Source: CAVSUR01 sp963846005 (GTDB lineage Bacteria; Actinomycetota; Actinomycetes; Streptosporangiales; Streptosporangiaceae). Taken from it: 64,000 nt of DNA. How positions within the stretch are numbered: position 1 is the first letter of the stretch; each line of letters begins with the position of its first letter. A program made the position numbers and the translations under genes. Positions 51,574-60,019 of the stretch are shown here, piece by piece. The notes under the pieces are model-generated. The model did no database searches, was not told where the DNA came from, and saw only the letters and a list, made by a program, of their open reading frames with translations. The DNA lies in contig CAWJUH010000003.1 in the NCBI GenBank assembly GCA_963846005.1, positions 1,116,001 to 1,180,000 on the forward strand. Direction: 5' to 3'.

Positions 51574-52634
51574 CCGCCACCGCCAGCGCGGCGGGGGCGG
51601 GAAAGCGGGCCGCTCCGCCCGGTGCCGGCGAGCGCCACATGCTGCTGGACCCCGGCATGGACCTGACCCTGCGGCCGATGCGCTACCCGCAGTTCTACGA
51701 CCGGTTCCGGGACGCGATACGCAACACCTGGACCGTCGAGGAAGTGGACCTGCACTCCGACCTGGCCGACCTGCGCAAGCTCTCGGCGGCCGAGCGGCAC
51801 CTGGTCTCCCGGCTGGTGGCGTTCTTCGCGACCGGGGACACCATCGTCGCCAACAACCTGGTGCTGAACCTTTACCAGCACGTGAACTCGCCGGAAGGCC
51901 GGCTGTACCTGTCGCGGCAGCTGTTCGAGGAAGCCGTGCACGTGCAGTTCTACCTGACACTGCTGGACACCTACGTGCCGGACGAGGCCGAGCGGGCGCA
52001 GGCCTTCGCGGCGGTGGAGAATATCCCCTCGATCCGGCGCAAGGCCGAGTTCTGCTTCCGCTGGATCGACTCGATCTTCGGGCTGCGCGAGCTGCGCACG
52101 GCCGCGGACCGGCGGTCGTTGCTGCTGAACCTGATCTGCTTCGCGGCATGCATCGAGGGGCTGTTCTTCTACGGCGCGTTCGCCTACGTCTACTTCCTGC
52201 GCTCGCGCGGCCTGCTGAACGGGCTGGCGTCGGGGACCAACTGGGTGTTCCGCGACGAGTCCATGCACATGGCGTTCGCGTTCGATGTCGTCGACACGGT
52301 GCGGGCGGAGGAACCGGGCCTGTTCGATGCCGGGCTGACCGGGCAGGTGCGTGACATGCTGGCCGAGGCGGTCGAGTGCGAGGTCCAGTTCGCCCGCGAC
52401 CTGCTCGGCCCGGGCCTTCCCGGCCTGTCGCTGGAGGGGATGCGGGAGTACCTGCAGCACGTCGCGGACCGGCGGCTGGCCCGCCTGGGCATCGAGCCGC
52501 TGTACGGGTCGGCGAACCCGCTGCAGTTCATGGAACTTCAGGACGTGCAGGAGCTGTCCAATTTCTTCGAGCGGCGGGTGTCGGCGTACCAGGTGGGCGT
52601 GACCGGGACGGTGGCCTTCGACCAGGACTTCTGA
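51570..52634 (+). CDS. nrdB: Class Ia ribonucleotide reductase, small (beta) subunit
   Basis: Ferritin-like di-iron protein that carries the tyrosyl radical. All ligands can be placed by the E. coli pattern: Asp in ATGDTIVANN, Glu-x-x-His in FEEAVHVQFY, Glu in CIEGLFFYG and Glu-x-x-His in RDESMHMAF. The tyrosine four residues after the first ligand histidine (HVQFY) is the radical tyrosine, so this is a normal tyrosine-radical enzyme. 354 residues from a GTG that overlaps the nrdA stop (GTGA). The C-terminus, ending VAFDQDF, should dock on NrdA. Confidence 0.93.
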   Translation: MTATASAAGAGKRAAPPGAGERHMLLDPGMDLTLRPMRYPQFYDRFRDAIRNTWTVEEVDLHSDLADLRKLSAAERHLVSRLVAFFATGDTIVANNLVLNLYQHVNSPEGRLYLSRQLFEEAVHVQFYLTLLDTYVPDEAERAQAFAAVENIPSIRRKAEFCFRWIDSIFGLRELRTAADRRSLLLNLICFAACIEGLFFYGAFAYVYFLRSRGLLNGLASGTNWVFRDESMHMAFAFDVVDTVRAEEPGLFDAGLTGQVRDMLAEAVECEVQFARDLLGPGLPGLSLEGMREYLQHVADRRLARLGIEPLYGSANPLQFMELQDVQELSNFFERRVSAYQVGVTGTVAFDQDF

Positions 52635-52814
52635 CGGCAGGTAGCCTCGCCGGTCTGGGCGATCGACGCCGGCGGCCTGGTGGTGCGCTGCGCGGCGTGC
52701 GGGCTTCCCGCCCGTGGTCACCTTCGCCCCGGTCCCGGTGACGAGCACGTTGAGCCCGCCGCACGGGCCGGCCCCGTTGCCACCCGTCCCGGCTCGTTGC
52801 CGCTAATGTGTTAT

Positions 52815-52829
52815 TGCAAGTCTTTTGCA
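52815..52829 (+). promoter_or_regulatory. Nur (nickel uptake regulator) box
   Basis: TGCAA-GTCTT-TTGCA exactly fits the published Streptomyces Nur operator pattern TGCaa-N5-ttGCA. It lies 51 bp before the ATG of a nickel/cobalt permease, a known type of Nur target, in an AT-richer patch likely to hold the promoter. The Nur gene itself is not in this window. Confidence 0.75.
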
Positions 52830-52880
52830 GTGAGCCCTATGCTCACTCGTGACCGCGACCGCCCCCGGGAGGTGCCGCAG

Positions 52881-53993
52881 ATGGCTGTGCTGACGGCCCG
52901 GCTGACCCGGATCCGGGCTGGCCTGACGCCCGCCGAGTGGACGCGGGCCGGCGCGATGGTGGCGGTGATCGCCGGGCTGCACGTGGCCGGGTGGGTGATG
53001 CTGGCCGCCGCGGTCGGCGGCCACTACCGGATCAGCGGGACGCAGCTGTTCGGGTTCGGCACCGGGATCCTGGCCTACACCCTGGGCATGCGGCACGCCT
53101 TCGACGCCGACCACATCGCCGCGATCGACAACACCACCCGCAAGCTGGTCAACGACGGCAAGCGGCCGCTGTCGGTCGGGTTCTTCTTCTCCCTCGGCCA
53201 TTCCACCATCGTGTTCGCGCTGGCGGTGCTGCTGAACTTCGGCATCCGCGCCCTGAACCACCAGGTCCGCAACGGCAGCTCCGGCCTGCACAGCGTGACC
53301 GGCATCATCGGCACCTCGGTGTCCGGCGTGTTCCTGTACATCATCGCCGCGCTGAACGTGATCATCCTGGCCGGCATCATCGGGGTGTTCCGCGGCATGC
53401 GCTCGGGCCGCTACTCCGACGAGGAGCTGGAGGCCCAGCTGGACAAGCGCGGGCTGATGAACCGGTTCCTCGGCCCGCTGGCCCGCCGGGTGGACGCGCC
53501 CTGGAAGATCTACCCGGTCGGCGTGCTGTTCGGCCTGGGCTTCGACACCGCCACCGAGGTCGCGCTGCTGGTGCTGGCCGGGACCGCGGTGGTCTCCGGG
53601 CTGCCGTTCTACGCGATCTTGTCGCTGCCCGTCCTGTTCGCGGCCGGGATGTGCCTGTTCGACACCGCCGACGGCTGCTTCATGAACTTCGCCTACGACT
53701 GGGCCTTCGCCCGGCCGGTCCGCAAGGTCTACTACAACCTCACCATCACCGGCCTTTCGGTGTTCGTCGCGTTCTTCATCGGCACCGTCGAGCTGCTCGG
53801 CCTGCTCGGCCACGAGGCCGGGCTGGCCGGCGGGTTCTGGCGGTTCCTGGCCGGCTTCGACATCAACAAGGCCGGCTTCGTCATCGTCGGCGTGTTCGTG
53901 CTGACCTGGGCCGCCGCCCTGGCCATCTGGCGGTTCGGCAAGATCGAGCAGCGATGGGACCTCGCCGCCGCCCGGGCCGCCGGCCGCGACTGA
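52881..53993 (+). CDS. Nickel/cobalt transporter, NiCoT (HoxN/NixA) family
   Basis: High-affinity importer of Ni2+ and/or Co2+. The 370-residue product has about eight helices and the signature metal motif RHAFDADHIAAIDN, plus the later FGLGFDTATEV and LFDTADGCFMNFAYDWAF segments that define the family. The ATG at 52881 has GGGAGG 8 nt before it and gives the usual length; longer readings run through the promoter and Nur box. It follows nrdAB on the same strand but has its own control site. Nickel versus cobalt preference cannot be told from sequence; the Nur box argues for nickel, the B12-controlled neighbour for cobalt. Confidence 0.9.
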   Translation: MAVLTARLTRIRAGLTPAEWTRAGAMVAVIAGLHVAGWVMLAAAVGGHYRISGTQLFGFGTGILAYTLGMRHAFDADHIAAIDNTTRKLVNDGKRPLSVGFFFSLGHSTIVFALAVLLNFGIRALNHQVRNGSSGLHSVTGIIGTSVSGVFLYIIAALNVIILAGIIGVFRGMRSGRYSDEELEAQLDKRGLMNRFLGPLARRVDAPWKIYPVGVLFGLGFDTATEVALLVLAGTAVVSGLPFYAILSLPVLFAAGMCLFDTADGCFMNFAYDWAFARPVRKVYYNLTITGLSVFVAFFIGTVELLGLLGHEAGLAGGFWRFLAGFDINKAGFVIVGVFVLTWAAALAIWRFGKIEQRWDLAAARAAGRD

Positions 53994-54113
53994 TCTCCGG
54001 CTGTTGGGCCCAGGGCACCGGACGGGGCGGGATGCGCTGTCAGCCGATCCCTGTGCGGACGGCGTCCGGCTGCTCTAGCATGAATTGCCTGGGTTATGCA
54101 TTAATGAGCATGT

Positions 54114-55553
54114 TTGCAGGGGGTGGTGCAGCCCGTGGGGGGGCAAGGGACCGACAACCAGACGGCTGGCTATCCGGCACTGCATGATCCGGAGGCGACC
54201 GATCCCGGCCTGGGGATTCAGCCCCTGGCCGCGGCAGCAGACCAGACTGCGGGGCCGGTGAGCGCCCCGGTGCCGTCGGCCGAGCCCGATAACATCCAGC
54301 GGAACGGCGTCGTGCCGGCGGAGCAACAGGGCTTTGGCGGGCCTGCGCCGGATGAGCCCGCCGTCCGCTGGCCGCGGCGCCGCGCACGCAGCGGGATCGA
54401 GGCCCGGGACGACTGGGCTGGCTGGGCTGAGGATTTTCCCGATTCCGGCCACGGCCCCGAATACCCGGTCGCCCGCTGGCCGCGGTGGCGCCGCGCGCGC
54501 GGCGGGATCAAGGCCCAGGACGACTGGGCTGAGGAGCTTGCAGGCCCGGAAGTCCAGATCGTCCGCAAGGTGCCGCTGATCAGCATCGCGGTGCTGGTAG
54601 TGCTAGTACTCGTCGCCGGGATCGCGGCGGCTGGGTATCTGCGGGCCAAGAACGACCTGAACGGCATCCGGCGGCTTGGCAACCCGTTCGCATCGATACC
54701 CCCGCGGCTGCGGCCGCCCCCGCCGACCGGGGCGGCGGCCAAGGGCCTGACGTTTCTCGTCGTGGGCTTGGATACCCGCTCGGCTGCCGCCGGGAACTCG
54801 GCCAGCGGCATCGTGGACGCGCTCATGCTCGTGCGCCTGATTCCCGGCGGCACCGCTGCCTACGTGGTGTCGGTACCACGCGACTCCTGGGTGCCGATCC
54901 CGGCTCACCGCAACGGCAAGGTTGACTCCGCGTATGCCCTCGGCGGCGCTGCCCTGACGATCCGGACGGTCGAGCGCCTCACCAATGTCCGCATCGACCA
55001 CTTCGCGATGATCGACTGGACCGGCATCCCCGACGTGACCGACGCGCTCGGCGGGGTGACCGTAAGGTTTCCCGTGAGCACGCACGATCCCGCCAGGCCG
55101 GTCACCTGGACGGCGGGGCTTCATCTGGACGGCGCGCAGGCGCTGCAGTACATCCGCCCTTCGGGCAGCGCGGCCAGCGCCGACTTGGGTGATGAGGCCC
55201 GGCTGCAGGAGTACCTGCGGGCGTTGTTCCAGCAGGCCCGGCGGGGGGGCACGCTGGCCAATCCGCTGCGGGCGGTCTCGGTGCTGAACGCGCTGCCTGG
55301 CGCGGTCAGCCTGGACAACACCCTGAATGACAGCCAGCTGCTGCATCTTGCGCAGAGCCTGCGCGGGATGCGAACGAGCCAGGTTGTCTTCGCCGCCGCG
55401 CCGAGCCTCGGCACAGGCTCGGCGGCAGGCCAGAGCATCGTGCGCCTGAACCACTCTGTCGGCCAGGGATTCTGGCACGCATTCGACTACGACTCGCTGC
55501 CCGCGTTCATGCAACAGCACGGCCTGAAGCAGCTCGGCCCCCCAGGTCACTAA
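54114..55553 (+). CDS. LytR-CpsA-Psr (LCP) family cell-wall glycopolymer ligase
   Basis: Membrane-anchored enzyme that attaches secondary polymers such as arabinogalactan or teichoic acid to peptidoglycan. The long N-terminal cytoplasmic region (about 1-150) contains a 36-residue near-duplication (RWPRRRARSGIEARDDWAG and RWPRWRRARGGIKAQDDWAE). One helix follows (PLISIAVLVVLVLVAGIAAAG), then the LCP domain with FLVVGLDTRS, YVVSVPRDSWVPI, GKVDSAYALGG and DGAQALQYIRPS, including the conserved Asp and Arg residues. The TTG start is uncertain; GTG codons at 54126 and 54135 are also possible. Confidence 0.88.
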   Translation: MQGVVQPVGGQGTDNQTAGYPALHDPEATDPGLGIQPLAAAADQTAGPVSAPVPSAEPDNIQRNGVVPAEQQGFGGPAPDEPAVRWPRRRARSGIEARDDWAGWAEDFPDSGHGPEYPVARWPRWRRARGGIKAQDDWAEELAGPEVQIVRKVPLISIAVLVVLVLVAGIAAAGYLRAKNDLNGIRRLGNPFASIPPRLRPPPPTGAAAKGLTFLVVGLDTRSAAAGNSASGIVDALMLVRLIPGGTAAYVVSVPRDSWVPIPAHRNGKVDSAYALGGAALTIRTVERLTNVRIDHFAMIDWTGIPDVTDALGGVTVRFPVSTHDPARPVTWTAGLHLDGAQALQYIRPSGSAASADLGDEARLQEYLRALFQQARRGGTLANPLRAVSVLNALPGAVSLDNTLNDSQLLHLAQSLRGMRTSQVVFAAAPSLGTGSAAGQSIVRLNHSVGQGFWHAFDYDSLPAFMQQHGLKQLGPPGH

Positions 55554-55557
55554 GACG

Positions 55558-55719
55558 GTGAAGGACCGGCTGCACATCGACATCACCACCGGCGGGTCTG
55601 TCGAGGATGGGGTGGCCAGGCTGGTGGCCCTGGGAGGCAGGCTGGCCGAGATGCGCCAGGACCCGGAGACGCTCGCGAACCCCGCGCGCGAACCGGTGCC
55701 CTACGATTTCGGCCCGTAG
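55558..55719 (+). pseudogene. C-terminal fragment of a VOC (glyoxalase-like) protein
   Basis: A 53-residue frame directly after the LCP gene reads DRLHIDITTGGSVEDGVARL, VALGGRLAEM and a short tail. This is the usual last beta-alpha unit of VOC proteins (K-x-R-V-H-L-D-x pattern); the first half is missing. The end overlaps the 3' end of the opposite DUF899 gene. Probably a decayed remnant rather than a working gene. Confidence 0.5.
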
Positions 55720-56387
55720 GCCGCGGCGATGTCCGGCGAGCCGCCCCAGCGGCTGTAGGCGGGCGACTGCGGCCATCCTTGCGGCGAGTCCTGCCAATCT
55801 TCCTGCCGCCCGTAGGGCAGCAGGTCGATCAGCGCGAAGGTGTGCGTGAGCTGCTCGGTGCCGCGGCCGCTGGTGTGCCAGGTGCGGTACACGGTGTCGC
55901 CGTCGCGCAGGAACACGTTGACGGCGAACCCGCCGCCCGGCGGGGCGCCGACGTCGGCGCCGAACGGGCTGTTCGCGGTGGAGTACCAGGTCATCTTGTT
56001 CCCGACCCGCCGCTTGTAGGCGAGGGCCTCCTCGATCGGGCCCTGGGTGACGATGACGAAGCGGGCGTCGTAGTCGTCCAGGAACTCCAGCCGGGTGAAC
56101 TGCGCGGTGAACCCGGTGCAGCCCGGGCACTGCCATTCCTCGCCGGGGAACCACATGTGGTTGTAGACGATCAGCTGCGGCTTGCCGTCGAAGATGTCAG
56201 CCAGCCGGACCGGTCCCTGCTCGCCCTCCAGGGTGTAGCCGGGCATCCTGACCATCGGCAGCCGCCGGCGCTGCGCGGCGATCGCGTCGAGTTCCCGGGT
56301 CGCGGCCTTCTCCCGGGCGCGCAGCGCGTCCAGTTCGTGCTGCCAGGTCTGCGCGTCGACGACGGGCGGCAAAGCGGCGGCGGTCAT
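55701..56387 (-). CDS. DUF899 family protein, second copy
   Basis: A 228-residue relative of the protein at 45976-46776, of unknown activity. It shares the N-terminal ALRAREKAATRELDAIAAQRR helix, RRLPMVRM, a CxxC (WQCPGCTGF) at the same place and the FALIDLLPYGRQEDWQDSPQGW end. The ATG at 56387 is preceded by GGAGGAGG at 5 nt, so the 14-codon longer reading is less likely. The fold looks thioredoxin-like and the paired cysteines are conserved between the copies, suggesting a redox or thiol role. Confidence 0.83.
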   Translation of the reverse strand: MTAAALPPVVDAQTWQHELDALRAREKAATRELDAIAAQRRRLPMVRMPGYTLEGEQGPVRLADIFDGKPQLIVYNHMWFPGEEWQCPGCTGFTAQFTRLEFLDDYDARFVIVTQGPIEEALAYKRRVGNKMTWYSTANSPFGADVGAPPGGGFAVNVFLRDGDTVYRTWHTSGRGTEQLTHTFALIDLLPYGRQEDWQDSPQGWPQSPAYSRWGGSPDIAAAYGPKS

Positions 56388-56425
56388 GGGATCCTCCTCC
56401 GGATCACGGTTCGCACGGACCAGGT

Positions 56426-56638
56426 TCACAGCATGCAGTCTGCAGCTGCCGGATTAGACGCGGCCGGGCGCGCTGATTCATCGGTACCGTCTCCGCCGGT
56501 GCCGCGCGGCCCGGCGGCCTCGCCGGGGAACTCGTGCGCCGAGTCCCTGGCCAGCCAGTAGTCGTCGTCGAACCGCGCGGCGAGCGCGGCCACCGCCTTG
56601 CGGATGATGACCTGGTCGTCGGTCAGCTCCAAGTCCAC
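56426..56638 (-). pseudogene. N-terminal remnant of an acyl-CoA dehydrogenase
   Basis: The frame from GTG 56638 opens LELTDDQVIIRKAVAALAAR then FDDDYWLARDSAHEFPGE, the standard first 40 residues of an acyl-CoA dehydrogenase. It then turns into low-complexity sequence and stops; the remaining about 340 residues of the family are absent. GGGAGA lies before the GTG, so the 5' end looks intact. It diverges from a FadR-type regulator, which suggests the regulator once controlled it. Confidence 0.6.
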
Positions 56639-56790
56639 CGCGGCTTGTCTCCCTCGCGTCCGGCCCGGCCCGGCCGGGGGCGCCCGGCCGGTCGTCATTT
56701 GGATTGATCATAACAAAGGACAGGCCAAATTCTCGGGCCCGGCCGGCCCGGACCGGGCGGATGGGTGTGCGGATGAGTGAGTGCTAGATT

Positions 56791-56829
56791 AGGTATGACC
56801 AAAAACCGGCTGATCTAAGGTATGACCAA
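56791..56829 (+). promoter_or_regulatory. Two tandem GGT-N3-ACC operators of FadR/GntR type
   Basis: AGGTATGACCAA occurs at 56791-56802 and 56818-56829, 27 bp apart (start to start). Each has the core GGTATGACC, matching the TGGTnnnACCA pattern bound by FadR-subfamily regulators. They lie just before the regulator gene and between it and the divergent acyl-CoA dehydrogenase remnant. Confidence 0.65.
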
Positions 56830-56849
56830 GGAGCGGAGCGCCGACCCGG

Positions 56850-57629
56850 ATGGCTCACCCTTATCGGCCTGACCGTGGCGCGGCGATCCGCGCGGCCGTG
56901 CAGCTGGAGCCCATGCACGTGCCCAAGGCGTCGGACGTGCTGGCCGACGAGCTGCGCGAGCGCATCCTGGCCGGCGACTTCCCCGAGGGGCTGGCGCTGC
57001 CGTCCGAGCGCGAGCTGGTGACCCAGACCCGGATGAGCCGCACCACGGTCCGCGAGGCGCTGCGCATCCTGGAGGTGCAGGGCCTGGTGCGGATCAAGAC
57101 CGGCCGGTCCGGCGGCGCGTTCGTGCAGCGGCCCGGCGGGGAGTCGGTGGCCAGCTCGGTCAGCCTGCTGATCCGCGGCCAGCAGATCCGGCTGGCGGCG
57201 CTGCTGGAGACCCGTGAGGCCGTCGAGCCGGCCTGCGCCCAGCTGGCCGCCAAGTACCGGACCGCGGAGGACCTGGCCCGGCTGGCCGAGGCCAACGAGG
57301 CCATCGGCGATCAGGACGCCACGCTGGCCGCGTTCTTGCAGGCCAACGTGGACTGGCACGTGGCGGTCGCGATCGCCAGCCACAACGAGCTGCTGACCGG
57401 CTTCATGCTGGCCCTGTCGCGGGCCATCTACGCCTCGACCGACAACAGCGCCTTCATCGACTCCGGCGTCCGGCAGGCCACGATAAAGGCGCACCAGGCC
57501 ATCACCGCGGCCATCGCCGGCCAGGACCCGGACGCCGCGGTGCGCCGGATGCGCCGCCACCTGCACGCCTACGCCGAGGCCGTCGCCGCGGTGGAGGAGC
57601 GGACCGAGATCGTGGTGCCCGGGGACTGA
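56850..57629 (+). CDS. FadR-subfamily GntR transcriptional regulator
   Basis: A 259-residue regulator with an N-terminal winged helix (LPSERELVTQTRMSRTTVREALRILEVQG, in two overlapping helices) and a C-terminal all-helical FCD ligand domain that includes metal-binding-type histidines (DWHVAVAIASHNELL, AHQAITAAI). Family members sense fatty acyl-CoA or organic acids. AAGGAG is 16 nt from the ATG, too far to be ideal, so a later start is possible. It probably binds the two GGTATGACC sites upstream and represses itself. Confidence 0.9.
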   Translation: MAHPYRPDRGAAIRAAVQLEPMHVPKASDVLADELRERILAGDFPEGLALPSERELVTQTRMSRTTVREALRILEVQGLVRIKTGRSGGAFVQRPGGESVASSVSLLIRGQQIRLAALLETREAVEPACAQLAAKYRTAEDLARLAEANEAIGDQDATLAAFLQANVDWHVAVAIASHNELLTGFMLALSRAIYASTDNSAFIDSGVRQATIKAHQAITAAIAGQDPDAAVRRMRRHLHAYAEAVAAVEERTEIVVPGD

Positions 57630-57769
57630 CCGGGCGCCCGCGCCGGGACCGCCCGGGCCAGCGGGCCGGCGGGTATCCCCGTCCCCGCGCACATCAGCGC
57701 CCGGGCCGGGACCCGCGCGGGCAGGACAACGGACCTGGCCATCTCGTGACGGCAGTCGCGGGCCCCAGC

Positions 57770-58645
57770 TCACCCGGCGGGCCAGCGGCCGCGGATGCGG
57801 TTCTGCTCCGGTACCGGGTGATCAACGTTGCCGGGAGTTGGCTCCAGGGTGCCCCGGGTGACCGAAGCCAGCCGGAACAAGGGTCCCACCAGCAGGTCGT
57901 AGAGCTGCGGCAGGAACCGGTAGCCGATGACCACGAAGGGGTTGGACGGCCCGGCCGGCACCGAGACATGGCGGCGCGGATGGTCAGCCAGCCGGGCGAT
58001 CGCCTGCGCCGTCCGCTCCGGCTGCACGACGGGCACCGGCGGCCGCGTCGGCCGGCCGAGGTAGTTGGCGGCCTGGTAGTAGATGGGCGTGTTGGTGCTG
58101 CCCGGGCTGACGATGCAGACGTGCACGCCGCGGGCATCGCGGGTCTCCTGCTGGAGCGTGCGGGCCAGCGCCCGCTGCCCCCACTTAGCGGTGGCGTATG
58201 CCCCCATGCCCGGCACGGTCACCGACCCGAGCAGCGAGTTCACGACGACGAGCACCCCGCGGCCCTGGCGGCGCAGCACCGGCAGCACCGCGCGGGCCAG
58301 GTACAGCGTTCCGCGGATCGCGGTATCGGTGACGGCGGTGAAGACCTGCGCCGGCAGCTGCTCGACGGTGCCGTAGGCCATCACCGTCGCGGTGTGGACG
58401 ACGAGGTCCAGGGCCCCGGGGCAGGCCGACACCATCCGTTCCGGATCACCGGGCCTGGCCACGTCGCCGGCCACGGTGATCACCCCGGCCGCTCCGGCGC
58501 CGATGCAGGACCGGGCGGCCGCGTCCAGTGACTGCTGATCCCGGGCGGCGAGGATCAGCCGCCACCCGTCGCGGGCCAGCCGTTCGGCGGTGGCCAGCCC
58601 GATGCCGCTGGAGCCGCCGACGATGAGCGCGCTGCGCGCAGTCAC
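57770..58645 (-). CDS. Short-chain dehydrogenase/reductase (SDR)
   Basis: A 291-residue NAD(P)-dependent oxidoreductase. The Rossmann motif is GGSSGIGLATAERL, with DVARPGD and the catalytic Ser and YxxxK in VNSLLGSVTVPGMGAYATAKWG. The C-terminal 80 residues are longer than in minimal SDRs, with hydrophobic stretches, as in membrane-associated members. The GTG overlaps the stop of the alcohol dehydrogenase gene (GTGA), so the pair is co-translated. Substrate unknown. Confidence 0.87.
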   Translation of the reverse strand: MTARSALIVGGSSGIGLATAERLARDGWRLILAARDQQSLDAAARSCIGAGAAGVITVAGDVARPGDPERMVSACPGALDLVVHTATVMAYGTVEQLPAQVFTAVTDTAIRGTLYLARAVLPVLRRQGRGVLVVVNSLLGSVTVPGMGAYATAKWGQRALARTLQQETRDARGVHVCIVSPGSTNTPIYYQAANYLGRPTRPPVPVVQPERTAQAIARLADHPRRHVSVPAGPSNPFVVIGYRFLPQLYDLLVGPLFRLASVTRGTLEPTPGNVDHPVPEQNRIRGRWPAG

Positions 58646-59838
58646 GGGGTGAGCACGACTTTTATGCAGCCGTCGCTCTTGTCGCGGAACATCTCGTAGG
58701 CGGCGGGCGCGTCGGCGAGCGGGAGCCGGTGCGTCGCGAGGTCGAGCGTGCCCAGCGGGTCGCCCGGGTCCAGCACGAGCGGCAGGATCTCGCCGGTCCA
58801 GCGCCGCACGTGCGCCTGTCCCATCCGCAGCTGGATGCCGCGATCGAACATCTCCATCATCGGCAGCGGGTCGACCTCGCCGCCGTACACCCCGCTGACG
58901 GACACCGTCCCGCCGCGGCGCACGCCCTTGATCGCGCCGAGCAGCGCATCGATGCGGTCGGTGGCGGCCTTGTCGGTGACCCGCTGCGCGACGGCGTCGG
59001 GGAGCAGGCCGGTCGCCTTCTGCGCGGCGGACGCGAGCCGGCTGCCCGGCGCGCCGCCGTGCGCCTCCATGCCGACCGCGTCGATGGTCGCGTCCGGGCC
59101 GCGGCCGTCGACCAGGTCGATGAGCGCCTCGCTGATGTCACCGGCCTCGGCCAGGTCGACGGTCTCGGCACCGTACCGGGCGGCGAGACCGAGGCGCTCG
59201 GGCACCGAGTCGATGCCGATGACCCGCCCGGCGCCGAGCTGCCGGGCGATGCGCACGCACATCTGGCCGATCGGGCCGAGGCCGAACACCGCTACGCTGC
59301 CGCCCTCGGGGACGTCGGCGTAGCGGACGGCCTGCCACGCGGTGGGCAGCACGTCGGACAGGAAGAGGAACTGCTCGTCCGGCGTGCCCTCGGGGATCTT
59401 GACCGGGCCGAACTGGGCCTGCGGGACGCGCAGGTACTCGGCCTGCCCGCCGGGCACGGACCCGTACAGCGAGGTGTAGCCGAACAGCGACGCGCCCTTG
59501 CCCTGGCTGCGCACCTGGGTGGTCTCGCATTGCGCGAACAGCCCGCGCGTGCACATCCAGCAGTGCCCGCACGAGATGTTGAAGGGGATCACGACGCGGT
59601 CGCCGGCCGACAGGTCGCCGGTCTCGCTGCCGGTCTCGGCCACGACGCCCATGGCCTCGTGGCCGAGGACGTCCCCGGCCTTGAGATAAGGCCCGAGCAC
59701 CCCGTAAAGGTGCAGGTCGCTGCCGCAGATCGCGGTCGAGGTGACCTTGATGATCGCGTCGGTTGGTTCCTCGATGCGGGGATCAGGAACGTCGGTGACC
59801 TCGACGTTCTCGTTGCCTTGCCAGGTGAGTGCTCTGAT
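58642..59838 (-). CDS. Zinc-dependent alcohol dehydrogenase, apparent ATC start
   Basis: A 398-residue medium-chain dehydrogenase of the group that includes glutathione-independent formaldehyde dehydrogenases. Catalytic zinc ligands are in ICGSDLH and GHEAMG, structural zinc cysteines in CGHCWMC...C, and the NAD site in FGLGPIGQMCVRIA. The family's usual start, MRALTWQG, appears here as RALTWQGN preceded by an ATC codon at 59838. GAGGAG lies exactly 6 nt before that ATC. No ATG, GTG or TTG occurs in frame between the SD and residue 40. The alternatives are a far upstream start with a non-homologous extension, or a point error. Confidence 0.85.
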   Translation of the reverse strand: MRALTWQGNENVEVTDVPDPRIEEPTDAIIKVTSTAICGSDLHLYGVLGPYLKAGDVLGHEAMGVVAETGSETGDLSAGDRVVIPFNISCGHCWMCTRGLFAQCETTQVRSQGKGASLFGYTSLYGSVPGGQAEYLRVPQAQFGPVKIPEGTPDEQFLFLSDVLPTAWQAVRYADVPEGGSVAVFGLGPIGQMCVRIARQLGAGRVIGIDSVPERLGLAARYGAETVDLAEAGDISEALIDLVDGRGPDATIDAVGMEAHGGAPGSRLASAAQKATGLLPDAVAQRVTDKAATDRIDALLGAIKGVRRGGTVSVSGVYGGEVDPLPMMEMFDRGIQLRMGQAHVRRWTGEILPLVLDPGDPLGTLDLATHRLPLADAPAAYEMFRDKSDGCIKVVLTP

Positions 59839-60019
59839 GGCTAACTCCTCGGAGAGTGAAGCTGCGCCGCCGTCCGGCGCGTCCCGGGCCACTGCCCGGC
59901 AACGCCGGAGGCAATCCGCCGTGCGCAAGCCCGGTGTTCTGAGCCGCCCGGGCGGGGTAGAGGACCCGGGCCCGTCGCCGGCTATCGGCGGGCCACCGCC
60001 GGGCCGGAGGGAAGTGATC

